64,000 nucleotides of DNA, taken from the NCBI GenBank assembly GCA_910583985.1, contig CAJTYA010000013.1, positions 1-64,000 on the forward strand, given 5' to 3'. Shown one piece after another: positions 35,994-45,689 of the stretch (the stretch's first letter is position 1; each line of letters starts with the position of its first letter). This DNA is from an uncultured Alistipes sp. (GTDB lineage Bacteria; Bacteroidota; Bacteroidia; Bacteroidales; Rikenellaceae). The position numbers and the translations under genes are program-made. The notes under the pieces are model-generated. The model was not told the DNA's origin, ran no database searches, and saw nothing but the letters and a program-made list of their open reading frames with translations.

Positions 35994-36638
35994 AAATGAA
36001 ATTTTTTGAGCGCATCCGACAAGGCTCCGACGGATACCGAATAAGAAAGGATTAGCAACATAAGCAGGGAAACGTGAGCCTTATCGGCCGTCCCGACGAC
36101 ACGCGCCGGACCGCTCCGACGACGGATAAACAAAATCGGCTCGCCTCTTCGGGGGTCAATGATACGAGACGGCATGCTGTCCGTCCCGGAGGAGAACCTT
36201 TCTTTTTATTCGTCGAACGAATGGTCCGCTATCCATCGTCATGGAAGAACCGAACGCTTCCCGGTATTTGTCGGCCGCCCCAAAGCGACGCCGGCGATTC
36301 GAAAACGGTCCGGGACATTCCGCTGACCGTTCCTCTCCGCCGAAAGACCGTCTTCTGCCACGGCCGGGGCGATTCTCCGGCCGTTCATACGAGCGGGTCC
36401 CCCTGTGCCGTTCCGGCGGCTGCGGCACGCCGGCCGCAGAAAAACCGCACCGCACGGGGACGGCCGTTTTTCCCACCGGGCACGCCGAAACGTTCGTTTT
36501 CATGCAGGTTTTCTCGCCTCGGCACAGCTCGAACGAGTCCGGTCCCGCACCCGGCTTATCGGAAACGTTCCCGGAGAGTCCAGTCGGCAAACGGGCCCGA
36601 AACCGAAAACCGATCCCGAAGCCGACACGGACGCCGGG
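35994..36638. other. 645-bp intergenic region
   Basis: The upstream part (35994-36070) is A/T-rich and probably carries the promoter of the TRL gene. The rest is GC-rich with open frames on both strands that lack any protein signature. I found no RNA structure. Confidence 0.4.
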
Positions 36639-37034
36639 CTATTTTTTCCCGTAAAACGCGAACGTGTCGTTACCGGTCGAGAACGTCAGATTCAGGTTGT
36701 CGCCGACCACCGCACCGCTGACGGCCTTCGACGTCGAGGTAAGCTCGAACGAACTGCCCTTGGCCGTAATGTCCAGTATGACCGACGAAAGGTGCATGTT
36801 CAACTCGTCGCAATCCACCACGACAGCTACCGCATCGGCCGACTTCCGCGAAACACCCACATAGGCCCGGTACTGGTCCGTATAACCCATCACGCTCAAC
36901 GTCCCGCTGTAATCCCCCGCAATCATCGTCGCGGCGTCTTTCGCATCATCGTCTTTGTCGTCGCTGCAACCCGTCAGGGGCATGCTCATGCACGCCATCG
37001 CAATCATCATCGTCAAATACTTCAATACCTTCAT
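36639..37034 (-). CDS. calycin-like lipoprotein
   Basis: A 131-residue lipoprotein (lipobox PLTGC, Cys at about 23) with an acidic spacer (SDDKDDDAKD). The mature domain alternates beta strands from IAGDYSGTLSVMGYTDQY to NLTFSTGNDTFAFYGKK. The start resembles the small calycin or lipocalin-like domains widespread in Bacteroidota lipoproteins. The function is unknown. Its start codon is preceded by an A/T-rich leader; no operon partner is present. Confidence 0.7.
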   Translation of the reverse strand: MKVLKYLTMMIAMACMSMPLTGCSDDKDDDAKDAATMIAGDYSGTLSVMGYTDQYRAYVGVSRKSADAVAVVVDCDELNMHLSSVILDITAKGSSFELTSTSKAVSGAVVGDNLNLTFSTGNDTFAFYGKK

Positions 37035-37374
37035 CTCTTCTTTTTTTAAGTTCGTTATTCGTTAACAATCGGTTATCTCGGCTGGGTTCGTTCGCGGTAT
37101 CGTGCCGCCGCTTCTCCCGCTTCCGAGGGTAGCGTCTCCGTCGGCAGGGGACCGGTCCGAAGGCCCCGTTTTCCGTCCTCGCACAGCGGGGGCGACGGTC
37201 GGCCTTTCGGTTCACAAAAGTAAATTCTGACGGTTTCAATGACTTCGAAAACAAGTGTATATCGTCCTTTTCACGCAATTTATAAACCGGCGCACACCCG
37301 ACGGATTCCTGCGACAGACGGACAAAAAAAGCCCCGACTTTCGAAGTCGGGGCTCAGAGAGTAGCCGAATCGGA
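37035..37374. other. intergenic region between guaA and the calycin-like gene
   Basis: This holds the guaA terminator (37324-37354) and the promoter area of the lipoprotein gene near 37040-37080. Nothing else is supported. Confidence 0.5.
37324..37354 (-). terminator. intrinsic terminator of guaA
   Basis: A perfect 11-bp stem (AGCCCCGACTT / AAGTCGGGGCT) with a 3-nt core loop. On the minus strand seven consecutive U follow, 21 bases past the guaA stop. Confidence 0.92.
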
Positions 37375-38904
37375 CTATTCCCATTCGATCGTTGCGGGCG
37401 GTTTCGAGCTGATGTCGTAGACGACGCGGTTGATCCCGCGCACGCGGTTGATGATGTCGTTCGACATCTTGGCCAGAAACTCGTAGGGCAGGTGCACCCA
37501 GTCGGCCGTCATGCCGTCCGTCGAGGTCACGGCCCGAAGCGCCACGCAGTTCTCGTAGGTGCGCTCGTCGCCCATGACGCCCACCGACTGGACGGGCAGC
37601 AGCATCACGCCGGCCTGCCATACCCGATCGTAGAGACCGTATTCCTTGAGGCCGTCGATAAAAATCTTGTCCGCCTCCTGAAGGATGCGGACCTTTTCGG
37701 CCGTCACTTCGCCCAGAATGCGAATACCCAGTCCGGGACCGGGGAACGGATGCCGCCCCAGAATATCCATCGGAATGTTCAGTTGTTTCCCCACGCGACG
37801 GACTTCGTCCTTGAAGAGCAGGCGCAGCGGTTCGACGATCCGAAGGTTCATCTTTTCGGGCAGTCCGCCCACGTTGTGGTGCGACTTGATCGTCGCCGAA
37901 GGACCGTTCACCGACATCGACTCGATCACGTCGGGATAGATCGTTCCCTGGGCCAGCCACTTGACGTCGGTGAGCTTCTGCGCCTCCTCGTCGAACACTT
38001 CGATGAAGTCGCGGCCGATGATCTTGCGCTTCTTTTCGGGGTCGGTCACGCCGGCCAGATCGGCGAGAAACTTATCGCCGGCCCGCACGCCGATTACGTT
38101 CAGCCCCATCGACTCGTAGGAGCGCAGCACGTTTTCGAACTCGTCCTTGCGCAACAGACCCATATCGACGAAAATACAGATCAACTGGTCGCCGACGGCC
38201 TTGTGGAGCAGTTCGGCCGCCACCGACGAATCGACGCCGCCGGAAAGGCCGAGCAGCACCTTGTCGCCGCCTAACTTGGCACGCAGCTCGCGCACGGTCG
38301 ATTCGATGAACGAATCGGGCGTCCAGTCCTGACGGCATCCGCATATATCCACGACGAAGTGACTGAGCAACTGCTTGCCCTCGGTGGAGTGGTACACTTC
38401 GGGGTGGAACTGAATGCCCCACGTGCGCTCGCCCTCGATGCGGAAAGCCGCCACGGGCACCTCCTCCGTACTGGCGATAATCTTGTAACGGTCCGGAATG
38501 CGGACGATCGTGTCGCCGTGCGACATCCACACCTGACTGCGGCCCGACAGGCCGCAGATGAGCGGATCGTCGCCCTCGACCTTGGAGAGCATCGCCCGGC
38601 CGTACTCGCGCGTGGCCGAAGGCTTCACCTCGCCGCCGTAATTCTGCGCCAGATACTGGGCGCCGTAGCATACGCCCAGCAGCGGCAGACGTCCCTTGAT
38701 GGACGACAGATCGACCTGCGGCGCCTTTTCGTCGCGGACCGAGTAGGGACTTCCCGAAAGAATCACCCCCTTGACCGATTCGTCCAACGTCGGAATCTTG
38801 TTGAAAGGATGGATTTCGCAATAGACGTTCAGTTCGCGCACACGTCGAGCGATCAACTGCGTGTACTGCGACCCGAAGTCCAGAATCAATATTTTTTCCT
38901 GCAT
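37375..38904 (-). CDS. guaA: GMP synthase (glutamine-hydrolysing)
   Basis: A 509-residue cytoplasmic enzyme that converts XMP to GMP. The N-terminal class I glutamine amidotransferase domain (about 1-190) has the nucleophile Cys at C79 (LLGVCYGAQYLAQ) and the His-x-Glu of the triad in FHPEVYHS. The ATP pyrophosphatase domain has the P-loop SGGVDSSVAAELL, and the C-terminal dimerisation domain ends in KPPATIEWE as in nearly all GuaA proteins. It lies 54 bases downstream of pheT on the same strand and has a strong terminator, so pheT-guaA is a likely operon. Confidence 0.98.
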   Translation of the reverse strand: MQEKILILDFGSQYTQLIARRVRELNVYCEIHPFNKIPTLDESVKGVILSGSPYSVRDEKAPQVDLSSIKGRLPLLGVCYGAQYLAQNYGGEVKPSATREYGRAMLSKVEGDDPLICGLSGRSQVWMSHGDTIVRIPDRYKIIASTEEVPVAAFRIEGERTWGIQFHPEVYHSTEGKQLLSHFVVDICGCRQDWTPDSFIESTVRELRAKLGGDKVLLGLSGGVDSSVAAELLHKAVGDQLICIFVDMGLLRKDEFENVLRSYESMGLNVIGVRAGDKFLADLAGVTDPEKKRKIIGRDFIEVFDEEAQKLTDVKWLAQGTIYPDVIESMSVNGPSATIKSHHNVGGLPEKMNLRIVEPLRLLFKDEVRRVGKQLNIPMDILGRHPFPGPGLGIRILGEVTAEKVRILQEADKIFIDGLKEYGLYDRVWQAGVMLLPVQSVGVMGDERTYENCVALRAVTSTDGMTADWVHLPYEFLAKMSNDIINRVRGINRVVYDISSKPPATIEWE

Positions 38905-38958
38905 AGCGATTGATAAGGTTTGTCTTCGATTATGTCGTTGCGCTCCCTCGGCGGAACG

Positions 38959-41421
38959 CTACGAGCGGATCTGGGCGCCGAGCTGCCGTTCGAACGCCCG
39001 GATCAGGTTGTTCATCGTCCGGTCGATCACCTGATCGGTCAGCGTCTTGGTCGTATCTTCGAGCACGAAGCTCAACGCGTAGGATTTCTTGCCGGCGGGC
39101 AGCTTGTCGCCTTCGTACACGTCGAACAGCGCCACCTGCTTGAGCAGTTTCTTCTCCGTGGCCACGGCGACGGCATGCAACTGCGCGAAAGTCACTCCGC
39201 GGTCGAGCAACAGCGCCAGATCGCGCCGCACTTCGGGGTATTTGGAGAGTTCGCAGGCCGTGACGGCATGGTTGCGCGTCATCTTGAGCAGCGCGTCGAA
39301 ATCGAGTTCCAGATAGTATACGTCGTTCTTGACATCGAAACGGTTCCGGATTTTTTTCGACACGACACCCATTTCGACGAGCTTCTTGCCGTTGAAACGG
39401 CAGCAGACCGCCTCGGCGTACAGATCGCTTTCGAGCGGTTCGGTCGTCGCGTCGCAGAGGTCCAGTCCGAAGCGGCGCAGCACCTTTTCGGCGGCCGCAC
39501 GCAGCGTGAAGAACGTAGCGGGCTCCGAGGAGACGTTCCACGACGGGGCATGGTCAGCACCCGTGACGGCCATCGAAACCATCGCCCGCTGGGAGTAGGG
39601 GGCCAGCCCGCCGTCGGCCTCGCGGGCCGCATCGTAGAAATAGCAGTTTCCGTATTCGTAGAGCTTGAGATCCCCGTTGCGGCGGTTCGCATTGAGCGCG
39701 ATGGCTTCCATCATGTTGAACAGCAACGTCTGCCGCATGACGTTCAGGTCGTTGCTCAACGGATTGAGGATGCGCACGCAGCGCTCGGCGGGGTAGGAAG
39801 CCAGCCCCTCGTAATAGGCCGAGCGGGTGAGCGAGTTGCTCATGATTTCGTTGAATCCGTTGGCCGACAGCGTATCCGAGAACAGGTTCACCAGCTTGTC
39901 GCGGTCGGGGTGGGGCGCATACGAAAGCGTGGAATGGACATGCTGCGGAATCTCGATGTTGTTGTAACCGTAAATGCGCAGGATGTCTTCGATCAGGTCG
40001 GCCTCGCGGCGCACGTCCACCCGATAGGGCGGAACGGCCACGCTCAGCACACCGTCCGCTTCGCCCTCGACGGTCACGTCGAGCGCCCCGACGATCTTGC
40101 GGATCGTCTCCGTGGGGATGTCCTTGCCGATGAGCTTTCTTACGCGGTCGAACGACAGCTCGAAGCGGAACGGCTCGACGGGTACGGGATAGAAGTCCGT
40201 GACGGGCGACGAGATCGCGCCTCCGGCCAGCTCCTTGACGAGCATCGCGGCCCTCATCAGCGCGTAGGGCGCCATGTCGGGATCGACGCCGCGTTCGAAG
40301 CGGAACGACGAATCGGTATTGAGGCCGTGCCGCTTGGCCGTCTTGCGCACCCGCACCGGATTGAAATAGGCGCTCTCGATGAAAATTTCGGTCGTCGTCT
40401 CGGTCACGCCCGAATCCTGTCCGCCGAACACGCCGGCGATGCACATCGGCTCCTGCGCGTTGCAGATCATCAGGTCCTCGGCCGAGAGCTTGCGTTCGAC
40501 GCCGTCGAGCGTCACGAACGGAGTGCCCTCGTCGCAGGTCCGCACGACGATCTTTCCGCCGGCGATCTTCGAGGCATCGAAAGCGTGCAACGGCTGCCCC
40601 GTCTCGTGCAGCACGAAGTTGGTGATGTCCACCACGTTATTCTTCGGGTTCATGCCGATGGCCCGCAGCCTGCGCTGCAACCATTCGGGCGAGGGCCCCA
40701 CCTTGAGGCCCGTCATCGTCACGCCCATATAGCGCGGCGCGGCCTCGCCGTCGAGCACTTCGACAGAAATTTCCTTACCGGAGACATCCTGTCCGAAACC
40801 TTCCACCGACGGCAGGGCGAGCCGGCAGGGCATATCCTGCGAACGCAGATAGACCGCCAGATCGCGCGCCACGCCGTAATGCGAAGCCGCATCGACGCGG
40901 TTGGGCGTCAGACCGATTTCGAACAGATAGTCGTCCTCGATGCCGAAATGCTCGCGGGCCGGCGTTCCGGCCTTCGCCTCGGCGGGCAGCACGATGATGC
41001 CGTCGTGGGCCGTACCCACGCCTATCTCGTCTTCGGCGCAAAGCATTCCGAACGACTCCACGCCGCGGATCTTGCTCTTCTTGATCTTGAATCCGTTCTC
41101 TTCGCCCGCCGGATAGAGCGTCGCGCCGATCGTGGCGACCACCACCTTCTGACCGGCCGCCACGTTGGGCGCGCCGCAGACGATCTGCACCGGCACGCCG
41201 TCGCCCAGATCGACGGTCGTCACATGCAGCTTATCGGCATCGGGATGTTTCCCGCACGTGAGCACTTCGCCCACGACCAGACCGGCGAGCCCGCCGCGGA
41301 TCGACTCCGAACGTTCGAATCCCTCCACTTCGAGCCCGATGTCCGTCAGGATGCGGGCAGTCTGCTCGGCATCCAGATCGGTTTCGACATACTGTTTAAG
41401 CCAGTTGAATGAAATTTTCAT
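38959..41421 (-). CDS. pheT: phenylalanine-tRNA ligase beta subunit
   Basis: An 820-residue beta subunit of the (alpha-beta)2 enzyme that charges tRNA-Phe. Domains in order: EMAP/OB-fold tRNA-binding domain (about 40-155, VGEVLTCGKHPDADKLHVTT), B3/B4 editing domain (about 210-400), B5 (about 405-480), catalytic-like core (about 490-690), and the C-terminal ferredoxin-fold anticodon-binding domain (about 725-820). The start at 41421 (MKISFNWLKQYV) is universal in the family; the frame continues upstream but is not coding. pheS is not in the window, so the two subunits are unlinked here, which is common in Bacteroidota. Confidence 0.98.
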   Translation of the reverse strand: MKISFNWLKQYVETDLDAEQTARILTDIGLEVEGFERSESIRGGLAGLVVGEVLTCGKHPDADKLHVTTVDLGDGVPVQIVCGAPNVAAGQKVVVATIGATLYPAGEENGFKIKKSKIRGVESFGMLCAEDEIGVGTAHDGIIVLPAEAKAGTPAREHFGIEDDYLFEIGLTPNRVDAASHYGVARDLAVYLRSQDMPCRLALPSVEGFGQDVSGKEISVEVLDGEAAPRYMGVTMTGLKVGPSPEWLQRRLRAIGMNPKNNVVDITNFVLHETGQPLHAFDASKIAGGKIVVRTCDEGTPFVTLDGVERKLSAEDLMICNAQEPMCIAGVFGGQDSGVTETTTEIFIESAYFNPVRVRKTAKRHGLNTDSSFRFERGVDPDMAPYALMRAAMLVKELAGGAISSPVTDFYPVPVEPFRFELSFDRVRKLIGKDIPTETIRKIVGALDVTVEGEADGVLSVAVPPYRVDVRREADLIEDILRIYGYNNIEIPQHVHSTLSYAPHPDRDKLVNLFSDTLSANGFNEIMSNSLTRSAYYEGLASYPAERCVRILNPLSNDLNVMRQTLLFNMMEAIALNANRRNGDLKLYEYGNCYFYDAAREADGGLAPYSQRAMVSMAVTGADHAPSWNVSSEPATFFTLRAAAEKVLRRFGLDLCDATTEPLESDLYAEAVCCRFNGKKLVEMGVVSKKIRNRFDVKNDVYYLELDFDALLKMTRNHAVTACELSKYPEVRRDLALLLDRGVTFAQLHAVAVATEKKLLKQVALFDVYEGDKLPAGKKSYALSFVLEDTTKTLTDQVIDRTMNNLIRAFERQLGAQIRS

Positions 41422-41756
41422 ACCTATGTTTTCGTTATTTCGATTTTTCCCGTCATCGGCAGAAAGCCGCCCTCCCGAAAGGAGAAAGCGCCTCCGAACG
41501 GCGCGAAAGTTACGAAAAGTTTGGCAAGCGGCCAACCTCCGACAAGGAAGATTATCAACAAAAACCGCACGGACAGCGGCACAGGCCGGCACGCAGCCGC
41601 CGAGCGCCTCCCCGGTGCGGGAGCCGGACCGGCCCCCTTTCGCGAATCGTTCGGACGACCGCCCGGCCGTGAATCGTCGTTTTTTTGTCCCCGATTTCGA
41701 AAAAATGCACTTCTTTTGCGTCGTCGTCCTTTCGGACACCGTTCGAACGAAACGCC
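41422..41756. other. divergent intergenic region pheT / YeiH-like
   Basis: A near-perfect -7 box for pheT (TAACTTTC on the minus strand, 41505-41512) lies about 85 bases before its start. The plus-strand promoter for the YeiH-like gene is not clear. No gene is seen. Confidence 0.5.
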
Positions 41757-42800
41757 ATGAAAATGAAAATTACCGAAAAGCGGAGCGACATGCTCCACGG
41801 CATGTTGCTCATCGCGCTGTTCTCCTGCGCGGCATTCTATCTCTGCGGCCTCGCACCCGTCGCCCGTCTCTCGCTCAGCCCGCTCATCATCGGCATCGTG
41901 CTGGGCATGCTCTACGCCAACAGCCTGCGCAACCGCCTGCCGGCCACGTGGGTGCCGGGCATCCTGTTCTGCTCGAAACAGATTCTACGGCTGGGCATCG
42001 TGCTCTACGGATTCCGCCTGACCTTTCAGGACGTGGCGGCCGTGGGCCTCACGGCGCTGGGCATCGACGCCATCGTCGTCGCGACGACCGTCTGCGGAGG
42101 CATTCTCGTGGGCCGATGGCTCAAAATGGACCGAGACACCGCGCTGCTGACTTCCGTCGGAAGCGGGATATGCGGCGCCGCAGCGATTCTGGGCGCCGAA
42201 GCCACGCTGCACAGCAAGCCCTACAAGACGGCCGTGGCCGTCTCGACGGTCGTCATTTTCGGCACGCTGGCGATGTTTCTCTACCCGGCCCTCTACGCCA
42301 ACGGCATGCTCGGCCTCTCGCCGGAACGGATGGGACTCTACACGGGCGCCACGCTGCACGAGGTAGCGCACGTGGTGGGAGCGGGCAACGCCATGAGCGA
42401 AGAAATATCCGACGCCGCGATCATCGTCAAGATGATCCGGGTCATGCTGCTCGTCCCGGTGCTGCTCCTGATCGGTTACTCGGCCGCACGGCGCCGCAAG
42501 TCTTCCGACGAACCGAACGCCGAAACGGCCGCCCCGCGCAGGATCGCGGTTCCATGGTTCGCACTGGGCTTTCTGGCCGTCATCGGTTTCAACTCGCTGG
42601 TATGGCTTCCTGCCCCGACGATCGACTTCATCAACGAGGCGGATACGTTCCTGCTGACGATGGCCATGACGGCGCTCGGCGCCGAAACGAGCATCGAAAA
42701 GTTCAAGAAAGCCGGCATGAAACCCTTCATCCTCGCGGCGATCCTCTTCGTATGGCTGATGGGCGCCGGCTACCTGCTCTCCCGTTATCTCGTCTTCTAA
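41757..42800 (+). CDS. YeiH-family putative sulfate/anion exporter
   Basis: A 347-residue inner-membrane protein with about ten transmembrane helices, of the YeiH (UPF0324) family. Conserved blocks include SPLIIGIVLGMLYAN, SVGSGICGAAAILGAEA, GATLHEVAHVVGAGNAMSEE and LTMAMTALGAETSIEKFKKAG. Members are annotated as putative sulfate exporters, with weak experimental support. The start at 41757 (MKMKITEKRSDM) is chosen because it sits directly before the first helix. It is monocistronic and converges on the DUF2461 gene with a shared terminator. Confidence 0.88.
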   Translation: MKMKITEKRSDMLHGMLLIALFSCAAFYLCGLAPVARLSLSPLIIGIVLGMLYANSLRNRLPATWVPGILFCSKQILRLGIVLYGFRLTFQDVAAVGLTALGIDAIVVATTVCGGILVGRWLKMDRDTALLTSVGSGICGAAAILGAEATLHSKPYKTAVAVSTVVIFGTLAMFLYPALYANGMLGLSPERMGLYTGATLHEVAHVVGAGNAMSEEISDAAIIVKMIRVMLLVPVLLLIGYSAARRRKSSDEPNAETAAPRRIAVPWFALGFLAVIGFNSLVWLPAPTIDFINEADTFLLTMAMTALGAETSIEKFKKAGMKPFILAAILFVWLMGAGYLLSRYLVF

Positions 42801-42872
42801 ACGCGACCTGCGACCGTACCGTCCGACGAAACGGAAACGTCGCGGCGACAACCGGTCCCCCGAACCGCGTGC

Positions 42873-42910
42873 AAACGGGCGGCGCGACATAATTGCCGCG
42901 CCGCCCGTTT
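42873..42910. terminator. bidirectional terminator between convergent genes
   Basis: A perfect 14-bp stem (AAACGGGCGGCGCG / CGCGCCGCCCGTTT) with a 10-nt loop. The arms end in AAA and TTT, so it can work for both the YeiH-like gene and the DUF2461 gene. Confidence 0.75.
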
Positions 42911-43094
42911 ATACGACACCTTCTCCGAACCCGAACGGAACGAGGACGTCCGCCCCCGCTTTTCCGCCGGAAACTCTCCCCGCAGCGTTTCGAGACACCG
43001 TCCGAAACGTCCCGCCGGCATCGCTCTCGCGCCACTGTTCCCGCACCGAAAGCCTCCGCCTCCCCCGCCACGTCCCGCCGCCCGAAACGGGGGA

Positions 43095-43772
43095 TCACTC
43101 GTTCCCGTAGGCGTATTCGACCGCCCGGTTGATCAAGCGATTGAACGGCAGCGTCGTCTCGAAAGCCCGGACCGTGCGCTCCAGCATGTCGGGACGCAAA
43201 AGAAAATCCTCGTCCGCCGCACGTTCCAGATAGACGTTCTTCAACTTCAGGTATTCGGCATACGGGCTGTCGGCAGGGAAGCCCGCCGGAACGCGCCTCA
43301 GCACGGCGTCCCGGTTCATGCGGAATCCCTCGGCCGCGGCGAGCGCCTCCAGAAACCCTTCGCCGTTGTCCACGATCTCCTCGCGAATGCTCCGGAGCAC
43401 GGCCGACGAAGGCATGTACATGCCCGTCACGATCATGCTCCCGCCCAAGAAGCCCTCGCCACGAGGTTCGAGATGGAAATAGTAGCCCGAATAACCGGAC
43501 TTTTTCCCGCCCCGGCACACGTAGGCCCCCATGTGGGTCTTATAGGGCGACTTGTCGGCGCTGAACCGGGTGTCCCGATAGATCCGGTACGTGCAGTCGC
43601 GCACGTCGAGCCCGGCGACTTCGGCATCGAACGACGCGATGCCCACGATCAGACGGCCGACGAACTCGTCGAACTCGCCCTTCGCATCCCTGTACCAGCT
43701 CTTGTTGGCCTCGAACCACGTCCGGTCATTGTGACGCCTCAACGCATCGAGAAATGTCAGAATGTTTTTCAT
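43095..43772 (-). CDS. DUF2461 family protein
   Basis: A 225-residue cytoplasmic protein of the DUF2461 (TIGR02453) family, unknown function. The typical opening is NILTFLDALRRHNDRTWFEANKSWY, followed by CTYRIYRDTRFSADKSPYKTHMG, the YYFHLEPRGEGFLGGSM block and the C-terminal RPDMLERTVRAFETTLPFNRLI. Start 43772 is supported by a perfect -7 box 41 bases upstream; the longer frame would span that promoter. Confidence 0.92.
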   Translation of the reverse strand: MKNILTFLDALRRHNDRTWFEANKSWYRDAKGEFDEFVGRLIVGIASFDAEVAGLDVRDCTYRIYRDTRFSADKSPYKTHMGAYVCRGGKKSGYSGYYFHLEPRGEGFLGGSMIVTGMYMPSSAVLRSIREEIVDNGEGFLEALAAAEGFRMNRDAVLRRVPAGFPADSPYAEYLKLKNVYLERAADEDFLLRPDMLERTVRAFETTLPFNRLINRAVEYAYGNE

Positions 43773-43812
43773 CTTCGCTTTGCGGTCCGTAACCGCGATT
43801 TTCCGTTTTCGG

Positions 43813-43820
43813 CAAAGATA
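43813..43820 (-). promoter_or_regulatory. -7 box of the DUF2461 gene
   Basis: TATCTTTG on the minus strand, a perfect TAnnTTTG match, giving a leader of about 34 bases. Confidence 0.65.
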
Positions 43821-44070
43821 GCAAAAGATCGGAGCCCGCGACCGGGAAACGGGCGGAAACGGACAGGCTAAGGACGACGGAAAAGCACCGAAGCCTGTCC
43901 TCTCCAGCCTCGCCATTTATGGGGATTCCTCGCCGCAACCCTCCCTCTTTATCGGTATTTACGCACGGAAAGGTTGCAGGAAAGCACAGAAGCGAATACA
44001 TTTACACCGTAAACATTTTCAGACCCGTTAAGTTTTGTTTAAAGCAAGTGATTTTTTCAGTGGAAGGAAA

Positions 44071-44097
44071 GGAGCGCCCGCGGGCGCTCCTTTTTTT
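44071..44097 (+). terminator. strong terminator without an assigned gene
   Basis: A perfect 20-bp palindrome (GGAGCGCCCG / CGGGCGCTCC) followed by TTTTTTT on the plus strand. No plus-strand gene ends within 1.2 kb upstream, so it may end a small RNA or a decayed gene. Confidence 0.85.
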
Positions 44098-44732
44098 GCC
44101 GCCGTTTCCCGGCCCACGAGCGTGTACTCCCGATTCCGTCCCGCCGGCAGCTCCCGGTCCGTCCGGCAGCTCACCGAAAATCGTCCCTTTTCGGGAACGG
44201 CCCCAAACGACCGTTTGCCGGCCGGTCGACCCGAAAAAATCCCTATCCGATCTTCGCCGCGGCACAGGACCGTACATCGGACGCACGGACCGGCAGAATC
44301 GCCGCATCCCGCATGCCTGTTGTCGGAACCCGTTATCCAAACACGAAACGTTCCGCCCGGCGTTTTCCGTTCTTCTCTTTTCTCTTCGTCGCGACCGCGA
44401 TCGCCCCGGAAATCGCCCGCGCCTCAAACCGATTCCCCCCCCATACCGGACAACGCGCAGTTTCCAAGGCACGCTGCGCTATCGTCCGATCCGGAAACCG
44501 CCCGACGGACATGCCTGCACGAACCCCGCTCTCGGCATCGCGGGCAACTCATCCCGGTCGGATGAGGACACCGGGGTAGGATACCGACGTTCCGCACCCT
44601 CCGGCTCGGTTACCGCCTCAAGAAATTCGGGCACACCTATATCGGCCGCTTCGCAATAAGGACGCTGCCATTCTCCCCGCTCCCTCCCGGCAGACATAGG
44701 CTGAGTTTTCCAGCCGCGAGCACCCCTCGGAC

Positions 44733-44763
44733 TTGCCGGTCCGGAAAATATCCGCTAACTTTA
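44733..44763 (+). promoter_or_regulatory. promoter of the PH-domain gene
   Basis: CTTG, about 20 bases, then TAACTTTA (one mismatch to TAnnTTTG), followed by a leader of about 45 bases. Confidence 0.5.
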
Positions 44764-44814
44764 TCGTCACAACCGCGATACACCCCGATCATTCACCGCT
44801 AAAACATCTGCCGC

Positions 44815-45327
44815 ATGTCCGACGAAAATGCCACGATTTCCCGTTTCCATTGGGACAAGACCGTCATCGCGATCACGGTCTTCACGCTCTCGCTCCTCTT
44901 CGTACCGTTCGTATGGTTGATTCCGCTCACCGATACGGTCTCCGTGGTAACCTGCGCGGCAATCGTCATCTGCATCGCCCCGTGTTTCGCCCTCGTCCCG
45001 ATCCGCCTGCGTATCGACGACCGGTCGCTATGCCTGAAAAAAGCCGTCGGGCAAATCATTATCCCGCTGCACACGATCCGCAGCATCGAGACGCTCGCGC
45101 CGGATGCCCTCGCCGGTTCGATCCGGACATTCGGCAGCGGAGGATTCTTGGGCTATCTGGGACATTTCAAAAATAAGAAACTGGGGCATTACATCCTGTT
45201 CGCCACGGAGCGCCGCCACCTGCTCAAAGTCGCGACCGACCGCAAAACCTACGTTTTCAGTTGCCGCGACGGGGAGAAATTCCGACAGTTGTTCGAAGCG
45301 TTCTCCTCAGCCCGGCCGACAGCGTAA
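44815..45327 (+). CDS. PH domain-containing membrane protein
   Basis: A 170-residue membrane protein. Two adjacent helices (about 17-37 and 40-61) are followed by a bacterial PH-like domain with strands IRLRIDDRSLCLKKAVGQ, then IIPLHTIRSIETLA and GHYILFATERRHLLKVATD. Conserved aromatic-Gly spacing in FGSGGFLGYLGHFKNKKLG is typical of these proteins. The function is unknown; these proteins are predicted to report membrane or cell-wall state. Confidence 0.85.
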   Translation: MSDENATISRFHWDKTVIAITVFTLSLLFVPFVWLIPLTDTVSVVTCAAIVICIAPCFALVPIRLRIDDRSLCLKKAVGQIIIPLHTIRSIETLAPDALAGSIRTFGSGGFLGYLGHFKNKKLGHYILFATERRHLLKVATDRKTYVFSCRDGEKFRQLFEAFSSARPTA

Positions 45328-45626
45328 CACGCCCGCTATCCGCAAACAGCGATTTTCTCCTTCTCCCGTCCGTCGACGGGCCTTCATCACCGATTGCGGA
45401 GGCCCGTTTCCGCGACAGACTCCGAAAACGGACAAACCGCATCGTACGTGGACTCCATCCGCATCGAAATTTCCGAAAAAACGTCTCGAAAGGTCATTCC
45501 CGGACATCCGCGTCCTCCAGAAAACGGTTTCGCCGCTGCGAACAGGGCTCCGTTCGTCGTCCGCACCCTTTCCATCGAATACATTCGCAGCCACAATCCG
45601 GCTCCCCGAATCGGCTCACGCCGACG

Positions 45627-45684
45627 CGATCCGGGCTTCCGCCCGAATCGCTATTCTTTTCATCGAATATATTCCGTATATTTG
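45627..45684 (+). promoter_or_regulatory. promoter-hairpin unit of structured RNA copy B
   Basis: The hairpin CGGGC-TTCC-GCCCG (45632-45645), extended by CGAT/ATCG, is followed by the 31-bp block starting TTCTTTTCATCG and ending with the perfect -7 box TATATTTG (45677-45684). The block matches the copy A promoter at 29 of 31 positions. Predicted transcription start is near 45690. Confidence 0.65.
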
Positions 45685-45689
45685 CCACC

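Larger units (their letters stand above)
43773..44814. other. 1-kb gene-poor region
   Basis: This holds the DUF2461 promoter (43813-43820), an unassigned plus-strand terminator (44071-44097) and the promoter of the PH-domain gene (44733-44763). Open frames in both directions cross the terminator and have no protein-like features. A short A/T-rich stretch (43970-44060) precedes the terminator. Confidence 0.5.

Noticed and set aside
36156..36590. A 144-codon minus-strand frame in the 35994-36638 gap
   Set aside because: Arg/Pro/Gly-rich low-complexity sequence without a secretion signal, domain or promoter.
38920..41412. An 830-codon plus-strand frame opposite pheT
   Set aside because: Antisense shadow of a fully conserved housekeeping gene.
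43919..44659. A 246-codon plus-strand frame in the 1-kb gap
   Set aside because: It reads straight through the strong terminator at 44071 and has no protein-like composition.
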